Assembly (NCBI RefSeq): GCF_003115775.1
Contig: NZ_QEES01000002.1
Span: 1,302,001 to 1,366,000 of the forward strand
Length of the DNA: 64,000 nt
From: Cellulomonas sp. WB94
GTDB lineage: Bacteria; Actinomycetota; Actinomycetes; Actinomycetales; Cellulomonadaceae
Direction: 5' to 3'
Shown here: piece by piece, positions 45,101 to 54,105 of the stretch
Layout of the letters: each line of letters starts with the position of its first letter
Position numbering within the stretch: the first letter of the stretch is position 1
Notes under the pieces: generated by a model
The model's input: only the letters and a program-made list of their open reading frames with translations
Database searches by the model: none
Told to the model about the DNA's origin: nothing
Program-made: the position numbers and the translations under genes

Positions 45101-48100
45101 TCGGCGGTGGGGTCGTCGCCGTCGGGGTCGACGGCCGCACCCGCCCAGGTCAGCCACTCGACCTGTGCCGTGAGCTCGTCGAGGGCCTCGGGCACCATCG
45201 GGTTCCAGGTGGCGGGCAGTGCGACGCCGGCGAGCTGCTCGGCCCGGAACGCCAGGTTCTCGGCGGCGGCCTGCAGTGCCGCGAGCGACGCGGTCAGCTC
45301 GGGGACGCGGGCCGGCTTGACGATCGCTCCCAGCCGCAGACCGGGTCGCAGGTGGTCGGCGATCGCTGCGAGACGCCGACGGCGTCCGAACCAGCTCGAC
45401 GCGGCTGCGGCGTGCGCCTCGACGGCGAGCTCGCCGAGCGGCAGCCCGAGCACGTCGGGCACCACGAGCTCGAGCCCGGGGTGGGGCGCGGACCCGAACG
45501 CGGCCACCTCGTCGACGAGCGCCTCGGCGGCCTCGCGCCACCGGGGCGCACGGGTGTCGTCGAGCTCGTCGAGCGTCACACCGTCAGCGGCCGCAAGGTT
45601 CGCGAGCGTCGCGAGGTCCACGTGGTGACGCGCGGCGCCCAGGGCAGGCGTCGCGGGACCGACGTGCACGGTCGCGGTCCGCAGCGCGGCGTCGACCGCA
45701 CCGACGGCGCGCGCCACCGCCGGGACGTCGATCCGTGCCGGGTCGGCGAGCCCGACGAACCCCCACGGATGGTCGGGCCGCGGGCGGGCCGGCTCGGCGG
45801 TGTCCGGGAGCAGCTCGAGCGCGCGACGGATGCTCGCGAGCCGCGTGGCCCCCGCGGCGTCGAGCAGGTCGATCGGCACCGGGAGCACGGGCCCGAGCGC
45901 CGCACCGCCGACGGGACCGCCCACCGCGCCGCCGCCGAGGGCGAGCAGGCTCGTGCGCGCCGAGTAGAAGGACAGCCCCGCACCGTTCGGCGCGTGCAGC
46001 CGTTCGGCGTACCGGGCCAGGGCGCTCCGCGCTGCGCGCAGCGTCTCGAGCTCGACCTCGAGGCCCTGCTCGTCGACGTCGACCGTGTGGTCGAGGGCGG
46101 CCCGGACCTGGGCACGGACCGCGGACGGCTTGCTGGCCTTGTCGTGCAGGTCGAGCGAGAAAGGACCCAGTCCGACCTCGTCGAGCCGGGCGCGCACGAC
46201 GTCGAGGGCAGCGCGCTTCTCGGCGACGAACAGGACCCGCTTGCCGTCGGCGACCGCTCGGGTCAGGAGGTTCGTGATGGTCTGCGACTTGCCGGTCCCC
46301 GGGGGCCCTCGAGCACGAACGTGCGACCCGCGACCGCGTCGGCCACCGCGGTGAGCTGCGACGCGTCGGCCGGGACCGGGCACGCCGCCGCGAGCTCGTC
46401 GAGGTCCGTGCGGCCGGCGTCGGCGTCGGGCGCTGCCGGCGCGGCCGGGTCCACGAACGGGTCGGTCGGCGTCTCGATCAGGTGCCTGACCAGCGGGTTC
46501 GCCGCGAGCACCGACCAGTTCTCGTCGAGGTCCTTCCACAACCGGTACTTCGCGAACTGCAGGACGGCGAGGTCGACCGTCTCCTCGACCCGGTAGCCGA
46601 GGCCCTCGGCCGCGAGCGCGGTGCGCATCGCGAGCAGCGCCGCGGCCAGGTCGATGCCGGCGCCGTCCTCGGTGGGCTCGGCGAGACCGGGCACGGTGAG
46701 CCCGTGCACCTGCCGCAGCTTCTCGAGCAGGCAGTAGTTGGGGGTGCTCGCACCGGCCTCGTCGAGCTCGATGCGGTACGCCCGCTCGCGCGACCGGGTC
46801 ACGAGCCGTACCGGGACCAGCACGAGCGGCGAACGCAGCTCGCGACCGTCGAGCGACCACACGAGCGAGCCGAACGCGACGTACAGGTTGTTGGCGCCCG
46901 TCTCCTCGACGACCGTCCGCGCCTTGTACGCGAGGGCGCGCAGCCGGCCGGCGTACGCGGCGGTCGGCAGGTCGGTGAACAGCGCGGTGCGCTGGTCGAA
47001 CAGCTCCGCGCGCTGGTCGTCCGGGAGGTCGCGGCCGGTGCGGATCCCGCGCGCGACCTGGACCTCGTCGAGCTGGTCGGCGGGGAGCAGGTGCACCGCG
47101 TGGCCCGCGTGCAGCGCGTCCTCGACCGTGCCCAGGTGACCGGCAGGGACCGCGAGCGCGACGGCCGACCGCGGCGTGAAGTTGAGGAGCCGGTTGCGCA
47201 GGGACAGGTCGAGCAGGGCGTTCTTCCACTGCCGCACACGCGCGGGCACCGGCGGGGTGGACGGACCGGCGGCGTCGGGCCCGGTGGACGTCTCCGGAGC
47301 ACCACCGGCTGCGGGCGCCACCGCGGCCTCGCCCCGGGCGCCACCCGTCATCCTGTCCTCGGGCAGCCCCGCCCGCTCCGGCGCGCGGTACTCCGTGATC
47401 ACGACGGTGCCGTCGGCCCCCGGGGTCCGGGCCGGCAGCGGGAGGACCCCGGCCCGCCGCGCGCGCCACACGTCGACCACCCCGAGGATCCGACCGAGGT
47501 CGCCGGTCAGCCACTGCGAGTAGGCCGACGCGTGCGCCTGGTCCAGCGTCGCGGGAGCGTCGCGCACCGTGAGGAGCGCGGGGTCGACGAGCCGGATCAG
47601 CCCGAGGTCGACGAGGTTCACGATCGCCGCGACGTCGCCCGGGTCGGTCTGGGCGATCGCGCCGAGCGCCGCCTCCTCGCGCCAGTAGCCGCAGAACGCG
47701 TATCCCTCGGCGAGCCACAGCAGCGGGCGGACGCCGGCCAGCTCGAGCGCGGCGGCGAGGACCAGGAGCGTGTCGAGGCACGTACCGGACCCACCGTCGA
47801 GGACCTCGTCGGGCGTCCGGACCTTCTGCCCGACCTCGGACCAGCTCGCGGGCGGCTCGATGGCGCGGACCTGCCGGGACCGCATCGCGTCGAACAGCGC
47901 GCGCACCGTGGCGTCGACCCGCTCGGGACCCTCGTCGTACGCGGCGCCCGTCACCGGTCGACCGGTGCGCTCCACGAGGAGGGCCGTCGCGTCGGCGACG
48001 AGCTCCGCGACCGCGGGGTGGTTCGGCATGACGAACGCCGCGAGCAGCTCGGTCGCGAGCAGGGGCGGGACCGCGACCCACTGCCGCGCCGCCAGCAGCT

Positions 48101-48458
48101 GGACCGGCAGCGAGCGCTCGGCGAGCAGAACCCCGTCGCCCAGGACGCTGACGACGACCTGCGCGGGCCGCTGCGTCTCGATCTGCAGCATCGCGTCCGC
48201 GTCGAGGTGAAGGTCGATGTCCGTCAGCTGCGTCTCGGCGTCCGGCGCGAGGTCCACGAGCCGCTCCCACGCGGTGCCGATGCGACCCTCGACGTCGCGC
48301 ACCTCGACCTGGACGCTCGCCCCCGCGACGGCGGGCCCACGGTGCCGGACGGCGATGCGGCTGACGACCGCCAGCCGGTTGTGGGCCATCGGGTAGGACA
48401 GGACCGGGGCGGCGTCGACCTCGAGGTCCGTGGCGGTCACGCTGGTCTCGGGAGGCAT
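42172..48458 (-). pseudogene. DUF4011-helicase-nuclease-DUF3320 protein, frameshifted at the Walker A motif
   Basis: Two frames of the same gene: 48458 down to ~46306 (then non-protein-like) and ~46305 down to 42172. Adding one base at the G run 46301-46305 (C run on this strand) restores EGPPGTGKSQT and one 2095-residue protein. Order: beta-rich N-terminus and a transglutaminase-like segment (GGSGTCLDTLLVLAAALELAG), DUF4011 (WKNALLDLSLRNRLLNFTPR), SF1 helicase with Walker A then DLVVFDEASQIRVADAVGAM and LENVQGDERDTILFS, a Vsr/DUF559-like nuclease (SEFRIDLVIADP), and DUF3320 (EIANVTVALVRASAGVSEAE). This layout resembles single-gene anti-phage helicase-nuclease proteins (the Hhe group). If the shift is real the gene is dead; I think an assembly error is as likely. 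Confidence 0.75.
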
Positions 48459-48615
48459 CGCGTCGAGGCTACCGACATGCCCGTCCGGCGCGCGACGGTT
48501 CCGGCAGGGTCACAGCCAGGACCGCGAGCCCCGTGGCCGGTTGCGGGCCGGGTGGCCCGGGGTTTCGATGAGGCGACAAGATCCGACCGAGACACCGACA
48601 GAGACGAGGTAGCTC

Positions 48616-48936
48616 ATGGAACCCGACGACGAGACCATGTCCGAGCGACTCGAGGCGGACCAGCTCCACGAGCACGAGCCGGAGCACGTCCACCCCGTCA
48701 CCGAAGCCGACGAGTCGACCGCCGAACGCGTCGAGGCGGACCAGCTCCACGAGCAGGAGCCCGAGCACGTCCACCCCGTCACCGAGACCGACGAGACCAT
48801 GGCAGAGCGGATCGAGTCGGACGAGATCGACGAGCCGGCCGACCCGCGCACCGGGACGGGTCGCCACGTGCTGAACGCCGTCGAGGCCGACGAGTCGCTC
48901 GCCGAACGGATGGAGTCGGACCAGATCGACGAGTAG
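48616..48936 (+). CDS. Small acidic protein made of four repeats
   Basis: 106 residues, no Cys, no membrane segment. Four copies of a motif DE(T/S)xAERxExDQ(L/I)xE at residues ~4, 32, 59 and 90, the first two followed by an identical EPEHVHPVTE stretch. Highly negative, His-containing and probably disordered. Start ATG 48616 follows GAGGTAG. I do not recognise the family. The repeat could chelate metal or act as a stress peptide, but that is speculation. Confidence 0.65.
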   Translation: MEPDDETMSERLEADQLHEHEPEHVHPVTEADESTAERVEADQLHEQEPEHVHPVTETDETMAERIESDEIDEPADPRTGTGRHVLNAVEADESLAERMESDQIDE

Positions 48937-49071
48937 CCGCACGCACGTCGTCACTGCCGACGAGCGGTTGGCCGACGCCGGCCTCCGAGCGGTTGCCGCG
49001 CGCTGTGCACCGGGGTTCCATGGGGCACGGTCGGCGAGACAGGCTCGTCCGGCGCGACGGAAGGACGTCCC

Positions 49072-49260
49072 ATGGGACTCGACGATCTGGTGAGCAAGGG
49101 CAGGCACGCGCTCGAGGGTCACGAGCAGCAGGCGTCGGACGCGCTCGACAAGGCCGCGGATGCCATCAAGTCACGCACCGGCGACGACCAGGACCAGGTG
49201 GTCGACCAGGTCGTCGGCAAGGCCAAGGAGTTCCTCGCCGAGGACAAGCCGACCGAGTGA
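49072..49260 (+). CDS. MT0933-like antitoxin family protein
   Basis: 62 residues: GLDDLVSKGRHALEGHEQQ followed by DKAADAIKSRTGDDQDQVVD and VVGKAKEFLAED. This is the amphipathic-helix pattern of the MT0933/Rv0909 antitoxin family in actinobacteria. No toxin gene (Rv0910-like) is adjacent: the next gene is an M50 protease on the other strand. So it is either an orphan or acts on a distant partner. A ribosome site (GGAAGGAC) precedes the ATG. Confidence 0.75.
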   Translation: MGLDDLVSKGRHALEGHEQQASDALDKAADAIKSRTGDDQDQVVDQVVGKAKEFLAEDKPTE

Positions 49261-49348
49261 TCGGACGCCCGCCGGCGCCGACACCGAGCGCGCCCCCGCA
49301 CCCTCGGACGACCGGTCTCGCCTGAGCGGCGCTACGTGACGAGCGGCG

Positions 49349-50056
49349 TCACCGCACGAGCAGCGTCGCCGCCCAGGCCAGCGCACCGACCGTCACGACG
49401 AGGAACGCCCCGACCCAGACCAGCCCGGGCACGTGCGTCAGGTTCGCGAGGATGTCGGCGTCCGACGTTCGTGCGCCACGCGAGCGGTGCCGGGAGGACT
49501 GCAGCTCGATGACGGCCCGCGGGGCACCGAGCAGCAAGAACCAGGTCAGCCCGTAGGCGAACCCCGACTGCCACACCGGCGTGGCCCACCAGGTGATCGC
49601 CACGAGCGCGGCCAGGCTGACGAGAACCGTCCACAGCCCGTACCAGTTCCGGATCTGCACGAGCAGCAGCCCGAGGGCGACGACGAGCAGCCAGAGCATC
49701 CCGACGGCGTAGCCGCGACCGAGCACCCACGCGGCGGCGAGCCCGAGGACCGCCGGCCCGGTGTACCCGGCGAACGCCATCGCGATCATCCCGGGGCCCC
49801 GCGGCTTGCCGACCGAGAGCGTCAGGCCCGACGTGTCGGAGTGCAGCCGAACGCCCGCGAGCCGCCGCCCGGTCAGCACCGCGACCGTCGCGTGCGCGCT
49901 CTCGTGGACGATGGTCAGCACGTGCCGGGTCAGGTGCCACAGCGTCGGCACGATGAGGCACACGAGCGCCACCCCTGCCGTGAGCAGCACGACCTCGCCC
50001 GACGGCGGTTCCTGCGTCGTCGTCGCGCGCTCCCAGATCTGCGTGATCAGGTCCAC
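49349..50056 (-). CDS. M50 family membrane metallopeptidase-like protein
   Basis: 235 residues from GTG 50056. Segment 2 contains LTIVHESAHATVAVLTGRRLAG, an HExxH zinc motif inside a membrane helix (S2P-type), and GMIAMAFAGYTGPAVLGLAA with the glycine-rich region that in M50 proteases lies beside the third zinc ligand. The third ligand (usually NxxPxxxLDG) is not obvious, so activity is uncertain. About six hydrophobic segments. Substrate unknown; site-2 proteases often activate anti-sigma pathways. Confidence 0.75.
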   Translation of the reverse strand: MDLITQIWERATTTQEPPSGEVVLLTAGVALVCLIVPTLWHLTRHVLTIVHESAHATVAVLTGRRLAGVRLHSDTSGLTLSVGKPRGPGMIAMAFAGYTGPAVLGLAAAWVLGRGYAVGMLWLLVVALGLLLVQIRNWYGLWTVLVSLAALVAITWWATPVWQSGFAYGLTWFLLLGAPRAVIELQSSRHRSRGARTSDADILANLTHVPGLVWVGAFLVVTVGALAWAATLLVR

Positions 50057-50101
50057 GGATCACCTCCGGGGCGAAGCCAACCAGATCCCCGGGGCGGACG
50101 G

Positions 50102-50227
50102 GTCAGCACGCGCGGGTCAGCACGGTCCGGTCCACGCGACCCGCGCACCGCAGGCACGTCAGCGCGGGCCCGTCAGTGCGGGACGGTCAGCGCGGGCCGA
50201 TCAGCGCAGGGACGTCAGCGGCACGTG
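50102..50227. repeat. 14-bp-period tandem array at the 3' end of the DUF2993 gene
   Basis: Units beginning GTCAGC/ATCAGC start at 50102, 50116, 50158, 50172, 50186, 50200 and 50214, with degenerate units at 50130 and 50144. Consensus about GTCAGCGCGGGNCG. Minus-strand TGA in every unit falls in rotating frames because 14 is not a multiple of 3. The array spans the intergenic region and the last codons of the DUF2993 gene. Confidence 0.75.
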
Positions 50228-50890
50228 GGTGCCCACCGCGGTGATGCGCGCACCGCCCGGCACGACGGCGACCGCGGTAAGCTGCACGCCGTCGGGCAGG
50301 CCGTCGACCGGGATCTGCAGCCCGCGCAGACCGTCCGCGAGCGCACCCGGCAGGTCGTCGACCGCGACGTCGAGGGACCCGAGCCGCACCGTCGTCACAT
50401 CGACGCGGATCACGCCCGCCTCGACCCGCGGGGCCAGCAGGGCGACCACCGGGACCCCGAGAAACGTCATCGAGGCGGTCAGGGTGCCGCCGTCGACCCC
50501 GAGCTCGATCGCGAGACCCGAGCTGTCCGCGGCGAGCCGCGTGAGCGTGGCCGGCGAGAGGGTGCCGGTGACGACGAGCCGGTCGGCGACGACGGGGGTG
50601 GCGACCGAGACCCCGTGCAGGTCGAGGTCCACATCCGTCACCTCGACCCCGTCGAACGTGACGGCGTCCACGTGGACCGTCGTGCGGTCGATCGACCGGG
50701 CGACGAGCTGGGTCAGGAACGGGAACCCGCCGACGTCGACCTGGGGTGTCCCGGTGACGTGCATCCGCGCCTCGATCTCGGTCACGACCCGGCGCTCGGC
50801 CGCCGACGCAGCGGCACGGTCCCCCACGACCACGCCGACCGCGAGGACGCCGAGGACCACCACCCCGACGACCACTCTTCGCGCGCGCAT
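50201..50890 (-). CDS. DUF2993 (LmeA-like) lipid-binding-type protein
   Basis: 229 residues from ATG 50890 (the open frame continues upstream but the signal peptide begins here). Signal anchor VVVGVVVLGVLAVGVVVGD, then the DUF2993 body: VTEIEARMHVTGTPQVDVGG, FPFLTQLVARSIDRTTVHVD and DGVQLTAVAVVPGGARITAVG. DUF2993 includes mycobacterial LmeA and is a BPI-like lipid/phosphoinositide-binding periplasmic fold involved in envelope glycolipid maturation. Its C-terminus overlaps the repeat array. Confidence 0.83.
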   Translation of the reverse strand: MRARRVVVGVVVLGVLAVGVVVGDRAAASAAERRVVTEIEARMHVTGTPQVDVGGFPFLTQLVARSIDRTTVHVDAVTFDGVEVTDVDLDLHGVSVATPVVADRLVVTGTLSPATLTRLAADSSGLAIELGVDGGTLTASMTFLGVPVVALLAPRVEAGVIRVDVTTVRLGSLDVAVDDLPGALADGLRGLQIPVDGLPDGVQLTAVAVVPGGARITAVGTHVPLTSLR

Positions 50891-51007
50891 CGAGCCAGCG
50901 TACGGACCGGGCCCGACGGCGGCGCCGCGGGACGGTGCCGCCCGCCACACCCGGCGGCCGATACCGTCGACCCATGACGATCAGCCGCCGCCTGCCGAAG
51001 CGATGAC

Positions 51008-52582
51008 GTGCCCCTCCTCGACGTGCTCGCGGGGTCCCCGCTCCTGACGATCTTCGTCGTCGTGGCGCTCGGGACCGCGGTCGGCGCGATCCCGTTCGGC
51101 CCGGTCCGGTTCGGAGCCGCGGGCGCCCTGTTCGTCGGTCTCGCGCTCGGGGCGACGGACGAGCGGCTCGGCGCCGGCCTCGGGCTGGTGCAGACGCTCG
51201 GCCTGGCTCTGTTCGTCTACACGGTGGGCCTCGCGGCGGGCAACACGTTCGTCCGCGACCTGCGCCGTCAGCTCCCGCTCATGGCGGTCGGGATCGGTGC
51301 CCTCGCGCTGGCGGGCGGGACAGCGGCGGCGATCGGCGGGGCGTTCGGGCTGACCGGCCCGCTCAGCGCGGGTGCGTTCACCGGGGCGCTCACGTCGACC
51401 CCGGCGCTCGCCGCGGCGACGGCCGCCGCCGGGACCCAGGAACCGGCCGTCGGGTACTCGCTCGCCTACCCGGTCGGTGTGACCGTCGCGATCCTCGTCG
51501 TCGCGCTGACCGTCAACCGCCGGTGGCCCGCGTCGCGCGACCCGTCGCCCGCCGCCGGGGTCGGCCTCGACGCGACGAGCGCCGAGGTGCAGCGACCGAC
51601 GCTGCTCAGCGAGGTCCCCGGGTTCGCCGCCCAGGACGTCCGGCTGTCCTACCTCGAGCGGGGTGGCCGTACGCGCGTCGTCGGCCACGACGAGCAGCTG
51701 CAGCCGGGTGACCGCGTCGTCGTCGTGGGCCCGCGTCCGGCCGTCGACGCAGCCGTCGCCCACCTCGGCGTGCGGCTCGAGGAGCACCTCGCGGACGACC
51801 GCACCTCGGTCGACTTCCGGCGGTTCGTCGTGTCCGACCGCAAGGTCGCCGGCCGCACCGTCGCCGAGCTCGACTTCCCCGGACGGTTCGGCGGCGTCCT
51901 CACGCGCGTGCTGCGCGGCGACCTGGACCTGCTCGCGCGTGACGACCTCACGCTCGAGCTGGGCGACCGGGTGCTGGCCGTCGTCCCGCGCGAGGAGCTC
52001 AGCGCGGTGTCCCGGTACCTCGGGGACTCCGAGCACCGGGTCTCCGAGATCGACGCGCTCACGGTCGGCATCGGGATGGCGCTCGGCCTCGTGGTCGGAC
52101 TCATCACGATCCCCCTCGGGGGCGGTGCGACCTTCGCCCTCGGGTCCGCTGCGGGGCCGCTCGTCGTCGGGATGGTCCTCGGGAGCCTCGAGCGGACCGG
52201 ACCGGTGGTCTGGGGCATGCCGCGCGCGGCGAACCTCACGATCCGCCAGCTCGGGCTGCTGCTGTTCCTCGCGGCCGTCGGGCTCGCGTCGGGGCAGGCG
52301 TTCGCCGCGCAGGCGTTCACCGCGACCGGCCTGCGCATCGTGGTCCTCGCGATCGCTGTCGTCGGGATCTCGTCGGTGGTGTTCGTGCTCGGCGGGCGGT
52401 TCGTCGGGGCGAGCGCTCCGCGCACGGCCGGGGCGCTGGCGGGACTCGTCGGGCAGCCGGCGGTGCTCGCGTACGCGGGCGGGCGCGTCACGGACGAGCG
52501 AGTCGAGGGCGGGTACGCCGCGCTGTTCGCGCTCGGGATCATCGTCAAGATCCTGATCGTGCAGGTGCTCGTCTCGCTGTAG
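51008..52582 (+). CDS. AspT/YidE/YbjL duplication-type transporter with two TrkA-C domains
   Basis: 524 residues from GTG 51008. Two five-helix membrane halves (start: LLTIFVVVALGTAVGAIPFG; second half: VGIGMALGLVVGLITIPLGG) with the internal repeat GxxFTGALTSTPALA / ALAGLVGQPAVLAYA. Between them, around residues 190-340, lie two soluble TrkA-C/RCK-C-like domains (LQPGDRVVVVGPRPAV; LELGDRVLAVVPREEL). This is the AAE exporter family, which includes aspartate:alanine antiporter AspT and putative efflux porters. Substrate unknown. Confidence 0.87.
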   Translation: MPLLDVLAGSPLLTIFVVVALGTAVGAIPFGPVRFGAAGALFVGLALGATDERLGAGLGLVQTLGLALFVYTVGLAAGNTFVRDLRRQLPLMAVGIGALALAGGTAAAIGGAFGLTGPLSAGAFTGALTSTPALAAATAAAGTQEPAVGYSLAYPVGVTVAILVVALTVNRRWPASRDPSPAAGVGLDATSAEVQRPTLLSEVPGFAAQDVRLSYLERGGRTRVVGHDEQLQPGDRVVVVGPRPAVDAAVAHLGVRLEEHLADDRTSVDFRRFVVSDRKVAGRTVAELDFPGRFGGVLTRVLRGDLDLLARDDLTLELGDRVLAVVPREELSAVSRYLGDSEHRVSEIDALTVGIGMALGLVVGLITIPLGGGATFALGSAAGPLVVGMVLGSLERTGPVVWGMPRAANLTIRQLGLLLFLAAVGLASGQAFAAQAFTATGLRIVVLAIAVVGISSVVFVLGGRFVGASAPRTAGALAGLVGQPAVLAYAGGRVTDERVEGGYAALFALGIIVKILIVQVLVSL

Positions 52583-52659
52583 AAGGCGCCCGGACGTCCG
52601 ATCTGGCTAGGATCGTCCCCTCATGCGGCGGTGAGGCCACCACGACGGCAGGGGCAACG

Positions 52660-53271
52660 ATGGCAGGCAGGCACGTCGGGTCGGTCGAGCCGGACCACGA
52701 GCACGTGGTGCTGGTCGACGAGGCGGGCACGGTCATCGGCACCGCGCTCAAGGCCGACGTCCACACGACCGACACCCCGCTGCACCTCGCGTTCTCGTGC
52801 TACGTCGTCGACAGCGACGGCCGCGTGCTCCTCACGCAGCGCGCGCCGGTCAAGCGCACCTGGCCGGGCGTCTGGACGAACGCGTGCTGCGGGCACCCCG
52901 GCCTCGACGAGGACCTCGTCGGCGCGGTGCTGCGGCGGCTGCGGCACGAGCTCGGCATCCGCGGCGAGGTCGAGGTCACCCCGCTGCTGCCGGACTTCCG
53001 GTACCGCGCGGTCATGGACAACGGCATCGTCGAGAACGAGATCTGCCCGGTGTTCCTCGCGCGCGTCCCGGCGGGGATCACCGTGACCCCGGACCCGTCC
53101 GAGGTCGCCGACCACCGGTGGGTGACGCCCGACGAGTTCCGGGCCCTCATCGCCGCAGGCGACGTGCCCGTGAGCCCGTGGGCGGCCCTGCAGATGGAGC
53201 GGCTGGCCGGGGACGACAGCTGGTCCGCCCCGGCCAGCACCGCGACGGTCGAGCCGTCGACTACGGTCTGA
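52660..53271 (+). CDS. idi: Isopentenyl-diphosphate delta-isomerase (type 1)
   Basis: 203 residues. Nudix-like IPP isomerase making DMAPP from IPP for isoprenoid synthesis in the cytosol. Signatures: LHLAFSCYVVDSDGRVLLTQRA, TWPGVWTNACCGHPGLDED with catalytic Cys in NACCGHP, Arg/Glu helix AVLRRLRHELGIRGEVEV (metal ligands), and GIVENEICPVF with the second catalytic Glu. All active-site residues are present. It overlaps the convergent GntR gene by 11 bp. Confidence 0.95.
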   Translation: MAGRHVGSVEPDHEHVVLVDEAGTVIGTALKADVHTTDTPLHLAFSCYVVDSDGRVLLTQRAPVKRTWPGVWTNACCGHPGLDEDLVGAVLRRLRHELGIRGEVEVTPLLPDFRYRAVMDNGIVENEICPVFLARVPAGITVTPDPSEVADHRWVTPDEFRALIAAGDVPVSPWAALQMERLAGDDSWSAPASTATVEPSTTV

Positions 53272-54025
53272 CGGGCGCCAGCGTCGTCGCGGGCGCCGCG
53301 GCGCGCGCATCCTCGAGGGCCGCGCGCAGCGGGCCGTAGTGCGCGATCACGGCCTCGCGGTAGGCCTCGACGTCACCCGCCTGGGCCGCCCGGAGCATGA
53401 GGCCGTGGGCGCGCGCGGTGTCGTCGAGGCGATCCGACGGAGTGACACCGAGCAGCGGCAGGACCGCGGCGTGCACGTCCCAGAACGCCGTGACGAGCTG
53501 CCCGACCAGCGCGTTGTCGATGTGCGAGAGCAGCAGGGCGTGGAACGCGCGGTCCTGCTCGAGGAAGTCTCCGCCGTGGCGTGACTTCTCCTCCATCTCG
53601 GCGACGAGCGCCTCCAGGTCGGGATTCTCGGTGCCGCGCAGCGCGTCGACGACCCGGTCGCTCATCGCGAGGTCGAGGCCGATGCGCACCTCGACGACCT
53701 CGCGCAGGCTCGAGAGGTTGTCGCCCGGGCTCAGCACTCCGCGGAAGACGAGCCCCTCGACGAGAGGGGCGAGCGACAGCTGGCCGACGAACGTCCCGTG
53801 ACCGTGCCGCACCTCGACGATGTCGAGCGCCACGAGGCTCCGGATCGCCTCGCGCACGCTCGAGCGGCTCACGCCCAGGCTCGCGCAGAGCTCGGTCTCG
53901 GTCGGCAGGGGGTCGCCTGGACGCAGCCGACCGAGCAGGATCAGGTTCTTGATCTGGTTGGCCGTCGTGGTCTCGACGCGCGGCGGAGCGCCGAACGGGC
54001 CCCGCACGGGTTGGTCCACAACCAT
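53261..54025 (-). CDS. GntR/FadR-type regulator (FCD domain), probable repressor of the sialate operon
   Basis: 254 residues, ATG 54025 with a perfect CTCAGGAGG ribosome site. N-terminal winged helix: NQIKNLILLGRLRPGDPLPT, ELCASLGVSRSSVREAIRSL, EVRHGHGTFVG. C-terminal FCD domain: all-helical, with LREVVEVRIGLDLAMSD, DRAFHALLLSHIDNALVGQL and HGLMLRAAQAGD, the metal/ligand-binding histidine pattern of FadR-FCD sensors such as NanR. Divergent from the transporter genes with a perfect 12-bp palindrome between them. Most simply it represses the operon until a sialic acid or intermediate binds. Confidence 0.93.
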   Translation of the reverse strand: MVVDQPVRGPFGAPPRVETTTANQIKNLILLGRLRPGDPLPTETELCASLGVSRSSVREAIRSLVALDIVEVRHGHGTFVGQLSLAPLVEGLVFRGVLSPGDNLSSLREVVEVRIGLDLAMSDRVVDALRGTENPDLEALVAEMEEKSRHGGDFLEQDRAFHALLLSHIDNALVGQLVTAFWDVHAAVLPLLGVTPSDRLDDTARAHGLMLRAAQAGDVEAYREAVIAHYGPLRAALEDARAAAPATTLAPVRP

Positions 54026-54070
54026 CGCTTGCCTCCTGAGTTGCTTGATCGTAGTATCAGCCTACCAACA

Positions 54071-54082
54071 TCAGACGTCTGA
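54071..54082. promoter_or_regulatory. Candidate GntR operator
   Basis: Perfect 12-bp palindrome TCAGACGTCTGA in the divergent region between the regulator and the solute-binding protein gene, followed by a further GACGTC half. Position just upstream of the lipoprotein start and within the regulator's own upstream region suits repression of both. Confidence 0.6.
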
Positions 54083-54105
54083 CGTCTTATCTTCCGGGAG
54101 CACAG

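Noticed and set aside
42643-49325. Very long plus-strand frames over the DUF4011 gene (1317 and 947 residues)
   Set aside because: Arg/Gly/Glu-rich, no domain or membrane pattern; they are antisense shadows of a GC-rich gene on the other strand.
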